Assembly (NCBI GenBank): GCA_900708905.1
Contig: CAADRB010000044.1
Span: 312,604-376,603 of the forward strand
Source: Hymenolepis diminuta
Lineage: Eukaryota > Platyhelminthes > Cestoda > Cyclophyllidea > Hymenolepididae
Reading direction: 5' to 3'
Length of the DNA stretch: 64,000 bases
Positions 40,201 to 55,200 of the stretch are shown here, piece after piece. Within the stretch, counting starts at the first letter, position 1. Each line of letters opens with the position of its first letter. The translations under genes and the position numbers were made by a program. The notes beneath the pieces are model-generated. The model did no database searches and was not told the origin of the DNA. It saw only the letters and a list, made by a program, of their open reading frames with translations.

Positions 40201-43200
40201 GAGATAATATTTGATAGAGTATATCTCCCTTGAAGCAGAAAAACTTGTGTTGGAAATAAGTTGCTACAAGCTCTGAACATAATTAAAGTTTATTAATATG
40301 TGGATCGTATTCAGATTGTATTAACATTTTAGCATTTTTAAATGACCACTATGGGTCGTCTAAAAGTCATGAAGGATCTAAATATGTCCAGGTCACTTCA
40401 GAGAGGTCGACATCAGGCCAAGAGGTGATTAGATTGACGGTAAAATTAAAGTCTTTGCGCTACAAGGAGATTTTTCAGATATTCGTAAACCTTTAACATA
40501 GGGGTCTTTTGTGACTAGTACCGGAAAGATAATTATATGGGCATAACTTAATTGTCCTACTAATTACATTTAGCCCAAGGTTAGCTCAGCTGATGAGTTT
40601 AAGTTCACCGCAAGTTCGACCAAAAGGATAAAGACCTCAAATCCCTTTGTAAACGACTCTTCAGTACTTGGCATATTGCTACTGAGCTTTATAATATAGT
40701 ATCTATGAGAGTTTCACGGATTAAATGAGGCTTTAAATTCTTAACCTTTCAAGCAGTTTCAACATATGCATCCTTTGAAAGAATAATTGAGGTGAATTTA
40801 GGATGGGTAAGCAGTTAGTTTATTCAATAATTCAATTAAGATTATGAAAATGAGACCCGTAGGTTTTGTTGGTTAATAAATGCTTTCGTAGCAGTCATAA
40901 TTTATTGGCTGATTTCATCATGAATCACTCAATTTCTGATCATCCAAACACGCTGAACTGCATTCAGCGATGTGGTGTGTTATTAATTTTTCTCTTTTAT
41001 CATTAGTCCTTCCCTAATTTGTATCGAAACTAACATGTAATCATCTGCATGGGCAGATCCTCCGAAGTTTACGCTCATTTACATAAGAAATTTTAAAAAT
41101 TACTCACAGAACTCCTCTGACGTGTTGGAACCACTTTCCAGATCCTCATCTTCCATTGTTCCATTGCATAGAGTGGTCATTTGGTGTGCAGAGGACTAAA
41201 TTGAAAAAGTTCTTGCTTTAAAATATAAATTAGCATGTAAATAATACAAAGTTTCCCATTGTTAAAGTTAATAGCAAATGTTATGTTCCATTTAACAACC
41301 GTGGTGTGGCGTTCGCCTGAAGAGGCCTCCAGGTAATCAGCAGTCACTATTCCTGCACCTCAGCGTTGTTTGTATACAAGAACCAAGTTCGTGGACAACA
41401 TCTCATACGGAGCTCTTTTCACACATATGAAATACAATTCTTGCTATCTCATCGATACGGAGCAATAAACCCTCTCCACTCCACGCCTTACTTGTTCTCG
41501 CTACTTCGGGAACAGCCTAGCTAGTCCTGGGAGCAAATTAATTATAGGGGAATCTGCTAGGCGCTATCCGGACTGCTTAGGAGGATTACCCAGCTGTAGT
41601 AAAAAGGCTTATTGATGCAGCATCCGCTACAGTGGTTCCACTTTTCAATGATTACCGTTAGCTAAATTATTGAAACACCGGAATGAACACATTAGTTAAT
41701 TTTCTTTAAATTTCTTCAAAAAAATCAGACTCTTTCCCTTCGAAGAGTCTGACCCAATTAACAAGAAAAAATGCAAATAAGATTAATTTTATTAGTGAAA
41801 CCAATCATGAAATGTTTTACAATGCAAAACAATTAAGAATATATCCCGATTCTTCGTCAGCTATCACGACTAAACCACAACTGAATGAAAACACAAATTG
41901 AGACGTCGAATTATAATTTATTAAATACAGAAGAAATTGGCATTTTTTCCTGTTAAATATCCTGTAGCGGACCACCACCACAGCTCACCAGGCGCATCTC
42001 TCGTCGTTCAATCCTCCAGTTCCCTATCTTCCTGAAGACTCTCTGCTGACCTTACTTCAATATAACCTGGCCTACGCATTCCTCGGCATTCCTTTTCTTT
42101 CATTTACTGTTAGCAATTTCACCTACAAACTGGTGACCCTGACGTGATGACCGCAACAATCCCAACAGAGTTGGAAGTTTGAGAGTACGCATTTCAGTGA
42201 TGTTATAGAAATACGCATTTAGTTATATATTGCAATTATAACTAAGTAACTAACAAACAGCATTCCTTTCATTCGAAAAGCCGATTTAGTGATTCATCAC
42301 TCTAATTTTCCAAGGACAGTAATAATTTCACAAAATCCTCTTGAATTGCGGTCTCATTAAACCCCGTTGTTGTTCTCATACAAGACATTCCCCTATAATA
42401 TCGGGATTGCATTCTGATTTTTTAAAAATCATTTTCCTCTAACTCACTGCTAAGCTCAATGCCTTATGATATGAGAATTATCGGTTATTAAACCACAGGG
42501 TGATTGTAAAGTAGCTCTTCAGATCTCCAGACGTTTGAATGTTCGAGAATGAGCCCAGTTAGTGGCATATAATAAACTTAGGAAATCAGCTGGCTAAATG
42601 TAAAGATGTTGATAGATAATTACACCAGGAATTGTCATAAAAAACTCAAACTGCGGGTTCTATAACAGAGTCCCGATCAGGTTAAGAAACTTCAGAGAAA
42701 TGTCCGCCAAAGTGGGAATATTACATAATGTGAGGAAAATAATTTTCCAATATTCCCCCTTGATAAAATAACATATACATTATTCATGTCTGCCATATTC
42801 CCTTTACTTTTATATTATTGGCCCGTTTGCATATTTCGAGATCAAATTGAAAGTTTGCTTTGCGCCTAACTGATATGGTGTTCACACCTCTCTCTCATCT
42901 CCATGGGATAACTGGATAGCCGGTTTGTAAATGGTAAAAACGTTCATACATAGTACCATTTATAAATAAACTTTTCTCTTGTATCTTTTAGGAAAGTTTA
43001 TTAATATTCAAATTATTCGATTTTTGTATTGGAATCCGCTTCTCAATCAACTTGTTTATGACCCATGCTTAAAGAAGTTTCTTTCTGATTTAAATAAGTT
43101 CGATTAATTTTAAACTTCGAAAAGTCAAAACCCGTAGAAATCAAATTTTACGTGAGAATGTAAACGTATCCATTTACCTGAGTGTGATAGGGGTGGGAAT

Positions 43201-46200
43201 TAGTCGCAAATTCAGTCGAATTTACTCTCTCAGGCCCCACATGACCATTCATCTCTTTTTCCTCAATTTTCGGAAGACTATTCGTCCCAGAACTCGAAGG
43301 AATAGGATTGTAATGATTTGGTGGAGCACCGGACATTCTGAAATAACGACATTTGCCAATGTAGGGGCTTTCATAGGATGATCCCGCAGCTCGAGCCTAA
43401 AAGAGGGGCATAAATATACTACTGGTTAGAGAAAAAAGTAGATGAAGATGAAGCATACTCCCTAACAGACCATCTCTAAACCAAATCGGGTGATGATATC
43501 TTTGATTACCTTTGTGTTCCTTAATCCCCAATTTTAATGCTATTTTTTATTTATTTTGAAGAAGAACTTTGATGTTTATCCTCTCACATGTTTTGAGAGA
43601 ACTTTAAGCCCCATTTATCAGACAACGGAAGTCCGGTTCCCCTCACCTGCTAGCTAAGGATGATAATATCAGCTGAGATTTTTGGAAATTAACGTGATTT
43701 TGCAATCAATTTCATATATTTTCCCCTTCTCTATAATCCCACAGCCCTGCAATTCATGGTATTTTATCTAATCGATGAGTTTTTATTATACAATTTTAAG
43801 GTAAACTTTTTAGTTTATGAATGTAACCGGATGTTTGTCACAGATTTGTTTAGGTAATATCGATCATCCATGTACCTCGGTTGATAAGAGTGCTTTCCAA
43901 TTAAAAATCGTATCAGGGTTAAAAAAAGACTACTCTTCGGCATAATCATTTAGAGGACAGTCTTGAGTGTACACAAATAACTTATCTGACTACTGTCTCA
44001 CTGTAAAATATTCTGGTACACTTTATGAACAATCTTAAGAGAAACTAATCCGTCAGTTTTTATAATAAAGGAACTTACCAAACCACTCTAGACAGAGATT
44101 CCGGGTTAGCAGTTGTTAATATTAGGGACAAAGTAAACTGTCTAAGCTATTTCCCTGGCGATATAGTAAAAAATAAAGACTACTTGCCTACTTCAATCAT
44201 AGAAGATCGAATAAATAGCTAGGTAGATCAGAGTAAAGTTCACCATGCAAAAGTCATCTACCGAGAAAATAGTAATAAGCTACTTAAGAGAAGAGGAATC
44301 AGCCAACGGCATAAGAACAGACAGAAAACTTGAGTAGAGCAATAAGTTAGACAAAGGTAAAAATTAATCCTATGTAAGCCACGATACAGCTATAAACCTT
44401 CTTCCTGAGAATCGGTAGAGTTGTATGTAAATCGCTTAAAATCGGAATGAAATTTTAAGAAAATTGGAACAGCTACGAAAAAATGACGGTGCCTCACCTG
44501 TGAATGACTGTATTCTTAGTCACCTCTAACCTTTATCCACCAAATTGTGCACAACTTCCGAATTCCTGATCTTTTAAAAATAGAATTTACAATCTTTATC
44601 CTCTGCTCAAATATGAACAGAGGAGAATGAAATTAAGATACCTAGATTGACCAAGGCCCGTTGATCAACGGTGACTAACGGGAAATGTGGTCAAATTTTG
44701 GCCAAAAATCACAGAGCTGAATTAAAAATTATGCTGATATCACTTCATATGAAATATACATAACAAACCATCAAATATTTCCTCGGGAGGGTCGAATATT
44801 TATTTGAAGTACAGAATACTTGTAGCATTCAGTTTAAGAATCTCCGATCGTTTCAAGCTTCTTTACTCATGGGAAGTATTTTGCTGTTGAAAGTCTCCTA
44901 TTGACTCCTTGTGTTAAATAAGTGTCATCAATCCAACAGTATTGCAGAGATCCCATATGTAATCAACTAATCAGATAACGCGAACTCATATTCAGTGTGT
45001 GGAATGGCCACCCAAAAACACAAGTGGAAAAGACAGAATACTTTCCTCATGCCTCACTATAGCCTCATGTGAGAAATTTATAAACGGACGCTGATGAAGG
45101 AGAGCAGGAGGAGGATTGAAGATGAAGTATGACTCCGTATGCATTTTCTAATACTGCTCTTTATTCGCGTTCTCGTTGACAATACTTCGGCTTTCCTTCC
45201 AAGAAGCCGCAGCGATATCTTTGTCCATATGACTCAAGCCTCTATCTATCATGTCTAAACTCGTTTACTGATTCTCCCCATTCTATAACTGTCCCGTTTC
45301 ATTTAAAAGTAACCTTCGCTCGTATCCTCACACGCGTCCTTCCCAAGTGACTCACATAAACTGGCTTTGTATTTCCACTCACATATTCACAAGCCGTCAC
45401 ACACGTGCCAGTTATCTTCTCGTACGCCTCCTTCAACTCTCCTCTCCACCTCATCCCTCGCTTACTCCCCTGAATCCTCATCGTGATTTGTTCAGTATAT
45501 TTAGGCCCAGTCAGCTCTAGATGTTCTGCTCTAAAACTACTATTAGCTGTTAACTATAGCCTTAACTTCTGCAATCAAGGTCTGGCGCATTAGTTCCCAC
45601 AATTTGCTACGAAACAGTGGATATTTGGCATAGGACTTTGGATTCCATCTAATGACTATTAATCGTCAATGTGATTGGCCATCCTCTTTTCTTTATTTTT
45701 TTCTCATGGGTATCGTAATTATGTCCTCCGACTTGGCAGTCAATATCACCTTTTCCTACTCTTCTCATTAATCCCTTGTAGACCAAATTTGCCTTACCTC
45801 AACTAATATAATACCGGCATTTTTGATACCAAAATCGAACTGAAATGAAAGTAGATTTTATTGTAAAAGGGTTGCGAATTACGCATCAATAATTTAGCAA
45901 GATTAGCTCAAGATTACATTGATATTTTGATAAGTAACATGCTGCTAATTTCAAGAATGATCGTATCAAATGCAGTTACGGTTCTCCATCCCAGGAATTG
46001 AATTCACCTAAATTTGAAACAATGCCCTCTAGACTTTAATAATTCGGTCTTCCAACAATTGTTTGCATTAGTTGTTAAAAAATGGTTATTCAGTCCACTC
46101 AATCAAACTCGTAAACTCATTTCTAGCAAAAACTTCTAATTGAGTTGACAAAAGTGAGAGGTTCGTCATACCATATTGACAAAAGGCAGTCGGCTGATAC

Positions 46201-49200
46201 TGATTATATAGTTTTGACATAACAAAACTCACTATGATCTTAAAGGAGAGCAAAATTTACTGAATACACGTAAAATTGAAACTTTGATTCGTATTTTCAT
46301 TGAAATTCCTGTGCTTGTTTGAATTCGGGTTGTTGAATAAATACGCCCGACCGAGTTAAAATACTTTTTACTAGCTATTCCCGTAAGGACACGTTAAACA
46401 GCATCAACGAAAATCACCGCACATAAGCAGAATGAATGGGAATATGACCTGAGAAAGAACCAGATTTCTATCATGCTTTTGTTTTTATTTCCTTCACTAT
46501 CTCTGTATACTTATGCACACATAAAAAAGGCACATGCACATGGAGAACTTTGAACTGGCCGGGTTAGCTATTCACGCAAATACACACGTGGATATCATGT
46601 TCGGCCAATCGTCCGTTCAGTCGCTTGCTATGCTTTAAGCCGAACAAAACCCCCACGTATGCACCCCGGACAACTATTGAAGCGAAGGAGAGCTATTGAT
46701 CCATAATACGCGCGCTACTGTTTCGTGGCCTTGGCGGTGGCCAATCACAATGGCCGCGAGCTTGATCTCGATTCACGCATTGAACTTGAGGGATGGGAGA
46801 GATAGGAGCTTTGTATTGCCTTTTGCGCTTTGGATCCAATTTAAGACTCTTCCCGAAATAGATCAGGATCGTTATTTACACATGGGTGGTAGAACTAATC
46901 TATTTACTAGGCTAAACTATTTACAGTGTCCCCACCTGGATTAGGTGGCAGCCCATAATGTTCTGGTGAATATAGCCGGTGTTTAGGTAACTTAAAACAG
47001 GTAATTTTGACAAAATAGTGTATTAGCAGGAGAGGTATCAATATAAAATTAACTTCGAGTTATCAATATTGAGAAAAGGTTTTCTTTTCTTCCCATTATA
47101 TACGTGTTTATCAGTGATAAAACTTCAGATTCTGTCTTGGAAAGGAAATTATTTCTGACCAGAATTTAGACAAATTTAATATTTTCTTCAAAATTATGAA
47201 GATGAAGAACGTCGAAAACAAAATGACTGTGCATGATGAGTCAGCAGAGTCTTTGGGAGGTCGCTGAGAGGACTATTTCGCCGGAAAGAATTGAGCCAAG
47301 ACTCATAATTGATTTCAGAACTCTAATTTGGGGTCTAACATAATTTAAAACAACTGTCTTCTTCTCCCACTCAAGTAGTAGCTTCAACTAACTGAAAACT
47401 GTCATTCAAATGGTTACAATAGAATAGTTTCACAACCTTCTCAAAGCTCATCTTGGAAATAAAGATAAACAAACTGGAGTTTCTGTGGTTGAACAACCTT
47501 CGGCTATTTTCATTTCATGCATTCAAATAAATTGGACGTTCTAAACACCATCCATCCCATGGCTATTAATAAATATATTCCCTCAAAATAGAATAATTGT
47601 ATAAGTCTTTATGCATTTGAAGCTTATCAGTTCGTCAGTATGTATTGGAGGCTCTAAAAATTTTGATATTCGTTACAATAAAGCATTGTATTTCCTCTTT
47701 CCCTTATAACATTACACCCATTGTTGTTGTTAATATAAACTGTTTTTCATATCAATGTTTGATGATGACCCGGTTATAAAGAGGAATGGTGAATAGGGAA
47801 AAAAAGATATGGCGATTTACTGATTTATTTATTTTCCTTCCTTATTCAGGTCAAATTCCCAAACACTTAACAGATTAAGCCTGCCATTTCTTGGCTCTCT
47901 GTTTGGACAAATAATCCAAACTTGTAATAACGGTAAAGCTGCGCTTTAGTGAGAATTTTTATCTATATTGATGATTTCTAGGGAAATAAATTTTGATTAC
48001 CAAGATTAAGATAAGATTTTAACCAACTCTGACCTTTATATCTTCTGAATTCCTCTGTACTAATTTCCCAAGGTCATATCTCTATAACCAACTTGTTATA
48101 TGTATTACTTATTTATTAAAAAAGACTCTAATACATGTTTCATTTTTTAAAAATGTAATCGGTTGATATCAAAATGCATGTTGGACAGTGGAGGTGTAAA
48201 GCCTTTTAATATTATACTTACTGCATAGAGGGACAGCAAAATTAAAAAAGGTGAGGATTGAACTAGAATTTGAACTCTAATTACTGGCTCCCTATCCTAC
48301 AATTGAGATTTTTGAAGACGTTCATTTCAGTTGCAGTCTAGTCTTGAAGTCACTAGATCTGTCAAACTTGAAGTGCTGGTTTACACATTTTCGTACTGCA
48401 TAAAATTCTATTTCGTGAAGGTGCGGTGAGAAAACACGTGTCCGTTTACACATGGCGCGCGAGCGTCTGTGTACGCACGAGAGCGCTGAATTGACCAATC
48501 AATTTCACTCCCTTCAATTAGGACTGAGTCATACAAAATGATACACTAAAGCGGTACCTGTGGGGACATGTGACAGAAAAGAAAAGTTTATTCTAGCATA
48601 CTCGAACTTAACGTTTTCTCTCTCTACATGAAGACAGGAAGAAAAATTTTTGATTAAGTTTAAAAGTACAGACGAAAATATGCACGGACATAAATAGATT
48701 GGGTGGTAGGCAGTGAAAATTAACCCACTGGGAAAATTCCCTAAGGAAAGGTTTTATATCCTCTGAAATTCAAGCCTACGTCTTGAAAACATAAACAGAA
48801 AGTCAGCAGAGTTCGACTTCTTTAATTGGATATTTTCAAGTAGAACCCACACAGATTCATTGAACAAAACTCGTTCTCTGGAAAATAAATTTATCGATAA
48901 CTGCTTTTTCATGTTCGTACCCAGTAATTAAGCAGTCTGACTGTTGTAGTATCGGCTAACCAAGACCACACTTCTTTTTCACTTTCTTAAAAAAAATTAA
49001 CTTGGCAATGAGAGATAAGAGTTATTTCTTTTTAGATACAATAGCTATTGTGATTCGAAGGTAAACAACCGATTACTGAAGGTAGAAAACAGTAGTTTCT
49101 CTGATTCAACGAATGGATGACTTCTTTCATAGACGTTATAAATCAAGCTTTGGGCATTTTGATATCTCCCACGTGTGCAGTGAGTCAGATAGTATGATGG

Positions 49201-52200
49201 ACGTCTTGAAATTGTATCCGAAAGACAGAAATGCCTTTCAGACAGATGACATATGCTGCAAATCACGTCTTTTAACCTTAACAGGGGTCGATTTATCATC
49301 TATAATTGGTACCAAAGTCAACTGAAATGTTAGAACGATTGTTAAAGAGGCACTCAGCAAAAGATATCTCGATTTCCCTTCGATGAAATAAAAAGTTATA
49401 TCTCCAACGTTGAGATTTGATTCATCGTGAAGATATTTTGTTAAAATAATAGCACATATTCTTCTGAGTTGAGTAATGAGAAAATAAAAATCCCGAATCC
49501 CATGCCCCAAATTATTTTCCTTCATCTGAAGTTATGCACTCACCAATTCAACACTTATTATTATATACTTCCAAAATAACCAATTGAATGATATACATTT
49601 TGTCAGAGGAATTTGGACCCGATCCCTTCATACCTTACTGACTACAATCAGAAATACTGCTTACATAACGGGAAAAAAAACAAGTTAAACTTAATTAAAA
49701 AGTACATTAGGAGGAAGGACGGGATAATTTGACAGGTTCAAGGTCAGGGTTCCCCCACCCCTCCCCCATGGGGAATAAAAGTTAGAAACACGTGCTTATG
49801 GGACTGATGGTTCAAGTGAACATTACTTACTAGTAAAACCTATTTCAACTTAGTCGTTGAAGGGATAGTCATTGTATGGAGCAGATCCAATAAGTTTTAT
49901 GATTGTCCTCATTGAAATTTCATATAAACGCGCCACGAGAAAATTTTATTCGAGGTAATGAAGATAAATTAAAGTACGAAAATAATGTCTTGGATAGAAG
50001 GAAAATGTCCAGATATTCTGTCAATTTTAATTCATCCATTCAACGATGCGTATCAATCCTTATTTGGGTTTATTCCAGTCACTGAATGCATATCGATGGG
50101 TCTTAAGTAAGTGGACCGGAAAGATGATAAAGGAGACATGAATAGTTTCTTCGACAGCTTGAACAGAAAATTAAAATTGGTTCTCTAACTTGGAGAATTA
50201 GAGGTTATCAATGAGATCTGATAAAAGAAATGGCCGACTGCTCTTGCTACCAACAGGCTGCAGAGGAGTGACTTTATAGATATTTTTCAATCTGAGGATG
50301 TTAAGTACATCCCTAATATAAAACTCTCCTCCTAAACGAGGTTCAGATTTAGATTTCGTGGATTATTTATTTAAAGAAAACGTACCAGAGTTGGCAAGTC
50401 AATAGGTTCTGAAGTTGAGGCTCCATTCTCATTTAGGCCGGCGGTTATGTCTGGGGGTTTGCCCAGAACAGTGCCCAATTTTTGGTCGATTTTATAGAAA
50501 GCCAACTCTTGCTCAATCTCATAGTGCTTGAGACAAGCTCTCAACAATTCATCTGACTTGGCTCGAAGCTAAAATGAAAAGAAAGAAAAATGTTCTAAAG
50601 AGCCGTGAAAGAAGTTCAGAAAATGAAATATATCAGAAATCAATTATACATTTTTCTCTATGAACCTGAAAATGTCTACAATTTCAAACGACAATTGCGG
50701 CTCCTAAGAACATAGACAACAAAGTACTTATTTGGCATTTAGTCAATGTTAACATATATTAGGGCCAAGATCTCGCATAATAATAGGCTAAATGAACCAG
50801 AATTTGATCAAATTGCCGCCACACAGGGAAGACGAAATCAGAAGTGCAAGTTCGTCTTTTCTTCCTTTATTATAGGCCTTGGTTTTATTTTAATGATATT
50901 CTCACTCACTTAGCAAAAGAATATCTATTATTAATATATCCACACAGATCTGTAGCTTGAATTCTTGGAATACCTTCACTGAGATACACCTTAACGAACA
51001 TAGGCGAGTTCTTTCCATTGTTTTTTTTTCCGTCTCCCTGATCATTTGTATACTTCACGATGCGATCTGTCCTAGATTTGGGTTCTGGCTAGCAGCAATA
51101 TTTTGTAATGATCCCTCCCATACATTTTGTTCGATTTCGCTTCTGAAGATAAAATCATCTGATTCCATCCGTCCTTTAATTAATGCATTCCAATCCGACT
51201 TCATAATCTATTCAAATATTAAGTTAGAATTGTTTTCCATTCGACGCCCTTCAAATCTGGGTTATCTGCAGAGTTAAAGGTTATCAGTTATTGATACTTG
51301 CGAACGCTTATGGTATGAGTCTGAGTACTGACGGCATATGCCTGTTAGTTAATGACTGAAACGATCACACGGGAATTTTCCTTCTCTGACCATTAAAATA
51401 TCTTCCTTAACCTTTAAACTTGCTATTCAAAGATTTTTAAATCATTTTTAGAACGGTTTTATTAATTAAGCATTCTTATTTACGCTGTGACCGCGTCAGA
51501 TATCACGCTGAATCAGAAGAGGAAAGAAATAAATGAAGGCATTTCCCAAGAGGGGATTATAGGGATTTGATAGGGATGATTGGGAAAGTAATATGGCTCA
51601 AAAAAGCTGACTGGTTCACTTGTCTTCCCATTAGTAAACTCGCATGGCCGGAGTCGAATAGCAAGAATTAAGTACGGTGTACATTAATAATGCAGCTGGA
51701 AATTGTAATTGTTTGAAAAATGATTACAGTTTCCAAATGTGGCAAACATTGTAAGTAAGATCATGTGAATAACTACTAATAAATTAATTCTCAATCCTGT
51801 ATATCCTGAAATGGAAACAATAATAGGTCCATATGCGTCGATGGCGCAGTAGATAAAGTATTCATCCGCGAAATCAGAAATCACGAATTTGGTGACCATT
51901 GATACACATCAAATAAACGAAATGGCCAACTCCACTGGTTAAGTTTAGCTGGTAAGGTGGATGGCAGAATTCGGGGCTCTCAACAGCTCACTGTCTACCT
52001 AAGAGGGGTGTTGAAATTTACTTTCCTAAAGGCATTTAGGAGTTAAATTCCATTTAAGAGTCTCAAGTTTGCCAATACGCTGCCCTTCAAGAAGGTAAGA
52101 AAACTTTATTTATTCGGTTAAATTTTCCCTTAAATTAAATACCGAATACCCGTTCACATAATCAACGTATCAAATGATATCTTCCCGGAAATTTATTGAT

Positions 52201-55200
52201 TTAAGCTAACGGGTAGGATGATTGCCCATTCTGTTTTTCAGTTTTCAATGAGAAGGTCATAAGAAGTCATAAGAGTCCATCAAATCAAATTAATGTTTAA
52301 AAGAAATAGGGATCCGGTTACTTGAAGGAAACAGATTCGTCTATTTGTTTGTTTAAATCTAATTACTTCTCTCAGTATCACCTTCCTTCCGATGAGCAGA
52401 AAAGCGAACTCGCAAATATTTAATCAAACCAGAGATGAATGGACACACGTATCTGCCAGAATAGATGAAATCCAGTTCTCTTGTACGCACACTCAGAAAT
52501 CGGATTCTCACATGTTTTCGTGAGAAACGGCTGTTTATTTTATTATATGCGCAAAGTTTCATGTCCAGATTCGGAACAACCGTAGAAAATCCGAAAATCG
52601 CAATTCACGAAACCCTGTTACTATTAGTTTTATTCATCATTTTAGAGATTGATTTCATTGGTTAGAAAAAATATTTGTTTATAACACTATCTACTGATTA
52701 TATGATGATTTTTCTTGAGTTCGTAATCGCTGTATCACGATTATAATTTGTTTCCCATACAGAAGGTGGACAAGTAGATCAGAATGAATGGTAATAAACA
52801 TTACGGAATATATACCCAAATAACAAAATCCAAATTCAAATATTCCACGAAGAAATAAGGCTGAAAACTCACTAATTCGTCTTTGGCAGCAAGTTCACGA
52901 CGCATTTCCTCCAGTTTGGCATCTTGTGCGGCCTTCTGGCGGGCCAAACCCTCAGCCCGGGCACCTCGTCCCTTAACTTCGATCGATAATCGTGCTAGAC
53001 AGTCCGAGAGGTCAGCAACTTCTGCCTCCCTAGTTTCCAATTGGTTGTTGATTCGTGAGATTTCACCTATGGAAAGAGAAACAGATTATCAATCAAAACG
53101 GATGAACAATCTAGGTTCCCGGAAAATCTATGAGCTTGTTCGTTTCTATTTTGATTCTTTGGATCTAAGGGACCCACACAGTTAGAAAATAGGTCAATAT
53201 ATACTGACACAACTTCTTCATATAAGAGCAAGAAAACCTTTAAATTTTCCTTATATCTATTTCATCTTTGCTCCAGAATCATCAGATCAATTGCATTTTT
53301 AGCTGAAATTCCTTCTGACTTGTTCTTTCTTTTCATTATCTTGATCTTCATACAAAAAGTCTGGGTGAAATGCCCCCACGAATTTGCTGCCATCCTCTTT
53401 TTAAATAATTCTTGTGTACCCATCCGATGGAAAAAGGGGTTTACCGGTGGTTAGATAATCTTTGGATTTGTAGTGGTCGATCCGCCAGTGCTTTCTTGTA
53501 GCACATTCATTTTCAAAGAGTCGATGAAACGGAGAATCTATAAACATGATTTCCCTCACAATTTTCAATTGTGGTTAACGTTCGATAATGTGAGAAAGAG
53601 AATTCTTTGTAAGATTCATCGTTCAAATTTCGCCTTCCTTCTCGTTGAATACCTGTTTAGCCTCTGCTTGAAGTTATCTTTGTGCTGATTTAGAGAAAGA
53701 CAACTTAGGCAATTGGGGGATTTCAATAGGATTTTGGCTAATGTCTCATCTTCTCTCTGAAGACCTGGACAAGGTTTAAATCTCTTTAATGGTGCGGCAG
53801 GGTTTCTCAGAGGGACTTTATCTGTTAAGACTAACATTCTTTTATCTCCTGCTGTACAATCCTAACATCCTTCTTCGAGCGGTGTTTTTAACTGCCTTTA
53901 ATCTATTAGCATCCATCTTGGCATAAACAACTGTAGATAAACAGTACAGAAAGACGATTTCGATAATTATGTCTAAATTGTTAACGTTTATTTGTTTAAC
54001 ATGAGCAATATTAACAATTGCATAATGACAATAAAATGAGGAATTTGTTATCATTTTATGGCATTCCCATGCTGCTAGAATAAATAATAGTTATTTTTCC
54101 CACTTCCAATATTTATTCTGCAAATAAATGTGTAATTTCCTTCTTATTTCCCCATTGATAAAAGACACTTTGTAATTAGCCTCATTTATTTAAGCCTATA
54201 CCGATTGAGTTTACGTTGGTTAGTATACCCCTGTTTATCATAACGTGCTTTGCGTTTTGTTTTGAGTTATCGTTTCTGTATTAAGTTGCTATATATCAAA
54301 GTTTTCTAGATTGGTTTGTTATGCAGGATTACTACTGGGACTTCCAGTTGGTTACTTTATAACACATGCATAAGTATATTTAATTCATTTTGATACCCTA
54401 AGGACTGAATGCCGTAATGATGTTTATCCGGATTGGGGCCAGAGAAACATCAAACGAAAATAATTATCATGCAAACAATAGGCATGAGAGTAAATCATAA
54501 CTTCTTATTCTTACTAAAAAACAAAAGAATATGAAAATAAAGTTTCTCTTCCAAAACCCCTCTTACGCTCCTCAGATCTATAAGCTATCATTCGATCCGC
54601 CTGCCCATAACCTACATTAGCGAGGTTTTATCATTTCAATTACTAGTTCATGTAACTTCTTGGTTAATTTCACATTGCTATAACTTATATAGTAAGATCA
54701 TTGGATTTGACTGAGAAAAAAAGACGGCATTTCGGAATCATTCATTGATTAACAAGGAAAAATTGCAGAGCATCCACAAACTGCTAGTATTTTTTTCTGC
54801 TCTATGATTTGATATGAATTGAACATTCCAGCGCAGCGAAATTGCATAGATTCCAGTCTGTAACATCTTTAATTTCCAAGTCCATTTAGAAAAAAGGTTT
54901 CCCAAAACTCAGCTTGAGGCCTCTCTGACGAGAAGCTCGAATTCCACTACCTCCTCGAATTTAGCCAAACTGAATCAGTGCAGTAAATTATTTCGCTCAC
55001 TGGATGTACAGCGATGGCCATCAAACTCGTGACCCCTGACTTCGTAGACGCGAACTTTAACAACTGCATCATTATCATTATCAACATTCATTTATAATCC
55101 CATCAATTCCCGCTTTACCATATCTGTAAAAACTTAGCTGGAGAGGAAATCCATCAATCGCAAATATTTATGTATTCTCTCGAGCTACTTGCATGTCATC

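Larger units (their letters stand above)
36809..41107 (-). other. Centriolin intron 8 (4.3 kb) containing a nested gene
   Basis: Phase-1 intron between exons 41195-41108 and 36808-36549. It contains the exons of an unidentified same-strand gene at 38703-39627 and a tRNA-like sequence at about 40573. One further open, acceptor-flanked block on the minus strand (38468 to about 38360, SILDAIRHTDG) could not be assigned to either gene. Confidence 0.6.

Noticed and set aside
45299..45481. 60-codon minus-strand frame GELKEAYEKITGTC...
   Set aside because: It looks protein-like but lacks acceptor and donor support and cannot join centriolin exons, which are already in phase across it.
51836..51900. 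tRNA-like string around TGGCGCAGTAGATAAAG
   Set aside because: The second box is poor and no acceptor stem can be drawn.
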